Origin: Neurospora tetrasperma FGSC 2508
Taxonomy: Eukaryota > Ascomycota > Sordariomycetes > Sordariales > Sordariaceae
Length of the DNA: 40,061 nucleotides
NCBI RefSeq assembly: GCF_000213175.1
Contig: NW_009799100.1
Coordinates: 1,252,618-1,292,678 of the forward strand
Direction: 5' to 3'
The first letter of the stretch is position 1. Each line of letters opens with the position of its first letter. Below the pieces are notes generated by a model. It worked only from the letters and a program-made list of their open reading frames with translations. It searched no databases and had not been told where the DNA came from. Both the position numbers and the translations under genes were made by a program. This document shows, piece after piece, positions 34,251 through 40,061 of the stretch.

Positions 34251-34904
34251 AAGGCAGCAAGGTAAGTTGGAAGGAGAACCACAGAAGTATATTCGAAAGG
34301 TACGAATGTGGCTGCGGCTCTGTATAACAAATGGAGAGACACACGCACGTGCAAGATTAGTATGAAATGAGATGAAAGAGACCAACCGTGCATGTAATTT
34401 AGGCCCGTCCCGAACTCTGTATTGATGGGATCAAAATCCGTCATACATACATACATACACTAGATCGATGCAAAAAAAGGGACCATGGCGATGGGATCGT
34501 CAATCGGTTCGATGACATCATCATCTGCCTTGAGCCGTTTTGGAGTCGAGACTGCCTGCGCTGAGTCAGCCGAAAGGGGAAAGCGCTTGTTTCGTGTAAG
34601 TGTTAGTGGGAGAAAAAGAGAATGGCAGTTAACGCTATATAATTGGACAAGATAAGTGGTAAATCAATCATTCTCACATGATTTTGAGTTGCCAAAGGTT
34701 GAATTTGAGCACTGATCTAGACTTTGTCATGTCCTGACTCTGCTTCCGAGCTATTGCGACGGAGGGAGCTCTAACACCCAGGTTCTTGTTCTTGGGGTAC
34801 ACGATGTACATTGGTCGTCAGTCTTAGGCCTTCACAAGCAGCACCACGACGAAAAAGAAACGAGCATAAAGAACCAACAAAAGACAGCTACCAACTCCAA
34901 ATTT
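34251..34904. other. Unique intergenic DNA at the edge of the AT-rich block
   Basis: This is normal-composition DNA upstream of the carrier gene, holding a short CATA repeat (34443-34457) and no gene. Composition drifts to AT-rich from about 34,870 onward. Confidence 0.5.
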
Positions 34905-35200
34905 AGAGGGCAAAGTATTACTAAGTAGTAAGTTAAATATCTACCAAGAAGTACAGCGAGTATTTGCTACCTACCTATGTATAGCGACTACCAATGGTTT
35001 GATATCTGCAAAATGCATTATGTAGTATATAGCAGAGCACCCAGATCACCTCACACATAGGTCTAACCTCGGATTATATACGGAGCGCTAAAATTGCGCT
35101 AAGACATTTACCCTACACCGTAAGTAGAACTGAGCCGATACCGGATTCCTTAATAATTATATTAAATTTATCCTCTTATTATTATTGAGTATATTGTATA

Positions 35201-38200
35201 GTGAGAACTTGTCCCGGACTGATCCTAGACCGATCCTTAAAATTGTAAGTATTATACTAGGCTATAAAATAAGATTGTAACTTGCTATACTAGGCCGTAA
35301 TATGTGAACGTGTCCCGGACCGGCTTGGGATTAGTTACGGACTAGTCCTATACAAATTCTTAATTTAACTTTATTAAAGTATTAAAAAAAAGAAGTCTAT
35401 TTACGTTAGCTATATAAGTAGCAAATTCAATACATCTTTCCTATTATAGAAGTATTTATAAATTAATATATAATTTTAATATATCTTTTTGTAACCTATA
35501 TATTAATTATTAACTCTTCTAAATAATTTTGCTAAAAGAATTTGAATAATATTAAATATAAGACAATAATTAATTATAGGAATAATTTAGAGAGTATAAA
35601 TATTAAAATATTATTTATATAATATATATAATAAATAGATTCAGAAATAAAAATATAAATTTAAACTATATAATATAATATAATATAAGTAAGTATATTA
35701 GAGTCTTGTTTTTGGTAATGTACTATATATATTTAATAATATAAATTAATATATATAGTTAGATTATTATTAGGAAAAATTCAAATAATTTAAATTAGAA
35801 GTTAATATAATAATTATTTATTTTACTAAAGATTCAAATTAGTAGATTAATAAGAATATTAAAATAAATACTTAAATTATATTCAAATTTGGAATATCGA
35901 TAAATAACTAATAAAAAATTATCTTTATTATATTTATAAGAGTAATATATAAGTTTTAATATATTATATACACTTATATTTATTAAATATATATAATTAG
36001 ATAAATATTATTAAATAATCAACTTTTTATTAATTATTAAATACTACTCAATCGAATACTAATATATATTAATTATAATACTAAATTTTATAATAAATAT
36101 ATTAGAGATATAATTAAGAAGTAATATTATAGTTAATGTACAGTAAGTAAATATAATTATTACTAGTAACTAAAATCGAAATTACGGATTTGTTTAGAAC
36201 CGGCTCAATATTTTAAATATTATAATATTAAATTTCTTATATTTATAAATAGTAAGAATAAATATTAAATAAATGAATTTAATATAAATAATACTAAAAG
36301 TTTAAATAAAATAATTATAATAGAATATTAAATCTTTATATTATAAATTTCAAAGGAAAGTCCAGTATTTATATAATATAAATACTAATTTTATTATAAA
36401 AACTTTATTTAAAAAACTAATTTGTTTTCAGAATATTAAAAATATTAACTGTTATAGGGTATTCTTAGTAGATACCTAGATGCTCTGTCTTGTTATAGCA
36501 GCTGCTCACTAGAGCGTATAGTTTATTATATAAGAGTGTTCGTCCTGTTAACCTCTACTAAGGTTAACGGATCATTAATCAATATTATACCAACCTAACG
36601 TCTATTTTGCTCACACTCAGTAAAGTTGTATACGAGGTCCTAGGTTGAGGCTTGTGACAACTCTTGTCTTTAACTTTCTTTAATAAGACTGTCGTTAATT
36701 ATTACGTACTATTGCTCTGTGTAGCAACCAGTTGCTTACTTTATTATTCTCTATTATTATCACTTGTAAAGTACATCTTTGCGTAATATTAATTAAGTAA
36801 AATAGGGTTAAGTAGATTATAAATAGAAAAAAGAATAAAAAACAAATTAAGTTCTAATATAAGAAATGAAATTTATTTAAATAAAACATCAACTATTATT
36901 ATAAATCAGTTTATGATTAGTGTAAAATTAAAACTATTATAGTATTAAAGATATAATATATAAGAAAATAAGAATTGATTTTAAATAAATTGAATTTATT
37001 TACAATTAAGTTAAATTTTCTATATAAAGGCAGTATTATACTATGAACTTTTTCTTTAGGAAAAATTTAAAAGAAAACTTTATTAGAATATTAAAGATAT
37101 TAATAAGTTTAAATAGAGAGACTTAAATTAATATTTTATAAGAAATTTAGTAAATAATATAAAGTTTACCTTTATTTAATAAAGTCTAAACTAAAAATAA
37201 ATATAATTGGAAAGTGGATATATTTAGGACCAATCCAAAATTATAGATATTTTTATATTAATTTTCAATATTTAAAAGTAGCATAAAAGATAGTTTATAC
37301 ATTAAATTATTGTATAACTATCCAGAATTATTAATAAATGTATTATAGTAAATTATTTATTTTAGAATTGATATATAATGTAAAAAAACAGTTTTAGTTA
37401 GATTATAAAATATAATATTTAATAAAATAAAATGAATTTTATATAATTTAAAAAATTAATAGTAGTATAAAAAGAAAATCTTATATAGTAAATAAAAATT
37501 TCAAAATATATATAGATATTAGACAAAATATTAATATTAAATAATTATAAATAAATAAATTTAATTTACTATAGTAAATATATACTTAAAAGTTAATATA
37601 AAAAATATTAATAAATAAATTTATATATATTGAAGAAGGTTTGAATATATTAAAATATTTTTAAAATTAATATTTGATATTCTATAAATATATATTTATT
37701 TAGGTAATATAAAATAGTCGAATATTATAGAGAAGATATATAGAACGTATAATAAATATAATATATTGAAATAAGTAATAAGCTCAATTAAGTATCTCTA
37801 AATTAATCCTTAATAAATTCTTTATTAATATTTTAATTCTTCGTAGAATAAATTTAAAAGAAAATTTTTATTATTATTTATTACTACACTTATACACTTT
37901 ATTAAAATTTAAATAATTTACTACATAATATATAATGTAATTTAAATTATTTTTACTACTTTTATTTATATAATCTATTTTTTTTACCACTTTTGGGCAA
38001 AATTTACTATATATAAATCTCTATTTCTAATTTTAAATTTCCTCCTTCTTTCTTCTTTCAACTAACCTCAAATCCATTAATAGTACGTATAAAACATTTA
38101 TTAGATTTTTCTCAATTCTTTTTTGAAAAAATTTAAAATTTTTTCGATTTTTTTTTAAATTTTTTATTTATACTAATTCTTAATTATAAGACTAATTCTT

Positions 38201-39430
38201 AATTAATTTTCGACTAATATATAACATATCCCGAACCGATCTATAAAGTAGTTAATAACTATTTTAAAGAATAGTCCTATTTAGATTATAAGGCTTTAGA
38301 AAAGCACTTAGCTAGTATACTACCCTTTCCGTTTAATAAAGTAAATTTAATTTTATAATAATTTATAATTTATTTAGGACTAATCTTTAACCTATTTAAA
38401 ATAGCGAAGTCTAATTTACGGCCAGCGAAGTCTTTTACTACTTTACTAAGCCTAATAGTATTATATATTCTAATAAAGTACGTAGGATTAATTTCTAATT
38501 AATTTTAAATTCGTCCCAAATTAATATACTACTAATCCAGTTTTATTTTTAATATAATTAGGAAAATACTTTAAATTTACGCAAGTATATTATAAAATAT
38601 ATAGTAGTTGTAAGTATTAAAGTAGTTATCAAGGTTAATAGTATTAGCGGCCTTAATTTAGAGGAGAATAAGAGTTTGAAGGGTATATAATTAATTATAA
38701 ATTAATTTTTAATTAGTTTGAGATTAATTCCCTATAGCATTCTATTATAATCTTATAGTAAAAATCCTTTATATAAACGAAGACAAGTCCGAAATTAATC
38801 CTAAATCGGTCTTATCCCCCCCTTCCTATCCGAAGAAGGGTAAAAAGTTTATAAAGAAGTATTTGGCTATTATTAAGGATAATAATAAAGAGGAAGAGAA
38901 AGAGGAAAATAAAAAGGAGGATACGGTACTTCCTTCTTTTAAGAAGGTTAAATTCTTTTTATTAAATATACTTTATATTAATAAATATATCGTAAATTTC
39001 AAATTAATTTAGAATTAATTTTTAATTATTCCTAGATTTATTATTAATTAATTTCGTTTAGCATTCCTATATATAAATAAAGAGGGCTTTTATTAAAGTT
39101 GAATTTAATAAACCTTTAAATAATAAAATAAAAGTTTAAATATACGCTAGCTATACGTATATAAGTTCCGAGAAGTATAAAATTCCGAAATTGGTTTCGG
39201 ATTTATCCTCGACCTATTCTTAATTAATTTAGGATTAATTTAAATCCGCCTTTTGAACACTCAGTCGAAGATAAAAATAAAAAATTATATTCAGTTTAGG
39301 AATATTTTACTTTTAATATAAATAAGGAGGATTGTTTTATTACTATTTTGGCAGTTAAAGTAGTTTTTACAGAGGGTAATAAGTAAATAGGTTTAGGACT
39401 TATTTTAGACCTATTTTGGATTAATCCTAT
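35201..39430 (+). repeat. Dispersed ~40-bp degenerate repeat (GGAYT-NATYY-GACC core)
   Basis: Related copies occur at 35201-35238, 35304-35350, about 37221-37246 (partial), 38221-38248, 38375-38398, about 38787-38820, 39193-39232 and 39390-39429. The first, fifth, seventh and eighth share the order GGA(C/T)T-NAT-(C/T)(C/T)-T-N-(G/A)ACC-NAT. The copies at 35308 and 38223 match over 16 positions except three G-to-A differences, as expected from RIP on one strand. Three or four copies lie inside inferred introns of the relic at 38.0-39.5 kb. Exact borders cannot be set by eye. Confidence 0.5.
36440..36800. mobile_element. Lower-AT island, possibly a decayed repeat or LTR-like fragment
   Basis: About 350 bp has clearly more G and C than its surroundings, with words such as CAGCTGCTCACTAGAGCG, AGTGTTCGTCCTG and GAGGTCCTAGGTTGAGG. 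No long ORF is present. It starts near a TGTTATAG sequence, which recalls the TG of an LTR, but I found no convincing CA-ended terminus or target-site duplication. It may be a separately inserted, less-mutated element. The type is a guess from context. Confidence 0.3.
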
Positions 39431-39475
39431 ATATTTAAATCGTATATAACTAATTTATAATAAATAATATTTAGA
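38008..39475 (+). pseudogene. RIP-decayed, intron-rich gene relic of unknown function
   Basis: A TATATATAAAT element (38008) is followed by a pyrimidine-rich leader (38041-38060) and a possible mutated start (ATA at 38080). Open plus-strand segments follow: 38275-38340 (22 codons, YLDYKALEKHL), 38410-38477 (RPAKSFTTLLSL), 38562-38682, 38738-38991 (84 codons without a stop, acidic/Lys-rich centre KEEEKEENKKED), 39062-39174 and 39233-39375 (EYFTFNINKEDCF). The last four join in phase across GT...AG gaps of 55, 70 and 58 bp. Stops interrupting the segments are TAA at 39074 and 39137 and TAG at 39297, each one C-to-T change from a Gln codon. The frame between the second and third segments is not resolved. 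I recognise no family. It could be a gene carried by a repeat or a duplicated gene. Confidence 0.55.
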
Positions 39476-40061
39476 TTCATAATAATTATTATAGGTAATA
39501 GTTTTAAACTAAAGGGTTATATCTAATTATAAATTCTAATTTGTATTAATAGAAAAATTTAATATCAAAAATTAATTTATTTTAAAAATTCTAAGAAAAG
39601 TGAAATAAATATAAAACTATTATATTATAGTTTAAAAAAGGGTATATAAAAATAATTTTAATAAATATTAAAATATTCTATTTTAAAAATATATAATTTT
39701 ATTATAAATTAATTATATATAGTAAAAATTTATAATTAAAATATTTGAATAAAAGAATATTTATAAAAGTTAAATTATTTTTAAATAATTATTTAAAAAA
39801 TATTATATTTCTAATTTTTATATATATAACTTCTTAAATACTATATAATATATATAAAAATTATATATTTTAATCTTTTAAATATAATAATAAATATCTT
39901 TATTATAAAATATTTTAATTATTATTTATAGAAATTTAAATTTAATAGGTTTCTCTATTTAAAAAATCTTATAAACTAATTTAAAACCAAGTTCTAATAG
40001 ATTTAAAATATAAATATAACGTTTAATATTTATAAGAGTTTAAATTAATTTATTTTTAAAT

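Larger units (their letters stand above)
34905..40061. other. AT-rich, RIP-type heterochromatic block
   Basis: Base composition changes abruptly to very high AT with TpA everywhere and CpA almost absent over long stretches (for example 35,461-35,520 and 35,701-35,760 have no CA). This is the classic product of RIP, which turns C to T at CpA in duplicated DNA during the sexual cycle. Such blocks in Neurospora-type fungi are normally decayed transposons and carry H3K9 methylation and DNA methylation. Residual lower-AT islands lie at about 36,440-36,800 and 38,010-39,440. No intact gene is present. The block continues past the window end. Confidence 0.9.

Noticed and set aside
33849-34385. Long upstream extension of the carrier frame
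   Set aside because: It runs through intron sequence and the (GAGGT)9 minisatellite. A short first exon with ATG at 34169 and proper donor explains the gene.
36440-36800. Calling the island a solo LTR
   Set aside because: It has a TG-like start but no clear CA end and no target duplication visible, so I left it as an unassigned fragment.
34905-40061. CRISPR array, bacterial island or mitochondrial insertion as explanation of the AT-rich block
   Set aside because: There are no regularly spaced identical repeats and no prokaryotic or mitochondrial gene signatures. CpA depletion and TpA excess point to RIP.

Overview
The window reads as nuclear DNA of a filamentous ascomycete, most likely a Neurospora/Sordaria-type Sordariomycete. 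Genes are spaced and intron-bearing: short GT...AG introns with CTAAC-like branch sites, long untranslated regions rich in CT tracts and simple repeats, a Q-rich Zn2Cys6 regulator, and C/G-ending codons in housekeeping genes. From about 34.9 kb to the end the DNA becomes extremely AT-rich and TpA-rich with very few CpA, the usual footprint of RIP (repeat-induced point mutation). No tools were used. Exon borders come from reading splice signals and reading-frame continuity by eye.

Layout. 0.1-0.2 kb: an intron-containing tRNA-Gly(CCC) on the minus strand. 1.0-3.1 kb: a sphingoid long-chain-base kinase (minus). 4.5-6.8 kb: the NatA auxiliary subunit NAA15 (minus). 7.8-8.4 kb: a MIX23/Cid2-type mitochondrial intermembrane-space protein (minus). 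10.3-12.6 kb: a 743-residue ankyrin-repeat protein (plus), with a short uORF two bases before its start. 12.6-18.3 kb: a 5.7-kb stretch with no recognisable gene but some unusually long anonymous ORFs. 18.3-22.1 kb: a Zn2Cys6 transcription factor (plus) whose zinc cluster is split by a 915-bp intron. 22.6-24.1 kb: a D-2-hydroxyacid dehydrogenase (minus), convergent with the regulator. 25.7-27.1 kb: S-adenosylhomocysteine hydrolase (minus). 28.5-29.8 kb: eIF3 subunit h (minus). 31.0-31.7 kb: a UPF0643-family protein (minus). 32.9-34.2 kb: a mitochondrial carrier of the S-adenosylmethionine carrier type (minus). 34.9-40.1 kb: AT-rich, RIP-type DNA.

How the genes relate. They are mostly unrelated housekeeping genes, as is normal for a fungal arm. 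SAH hydrolase and the SAM-type carrier both belong to methyl-group metabolism but are separated by two unrelated genes, so this is not a cluster.

The most unusual signal is inside the AT-rich block. Between about 38.0 and 39.5 kb a plus-strand gene relic can still be read. It has a TATA-like element, a pyrimidine-rich leader, and open exon segments that join in phase across plausible GT...AG introns. Its in-frame stops are of the CAA/CAG-to-TAA/TAG kind. Several inferred introns carry diverged copies of one ~40-bp sequence that also occurs elsewhere in the block, which raises the possibility of repeat-derived (introner-like) introns preserved in a RIP-decayed gene.
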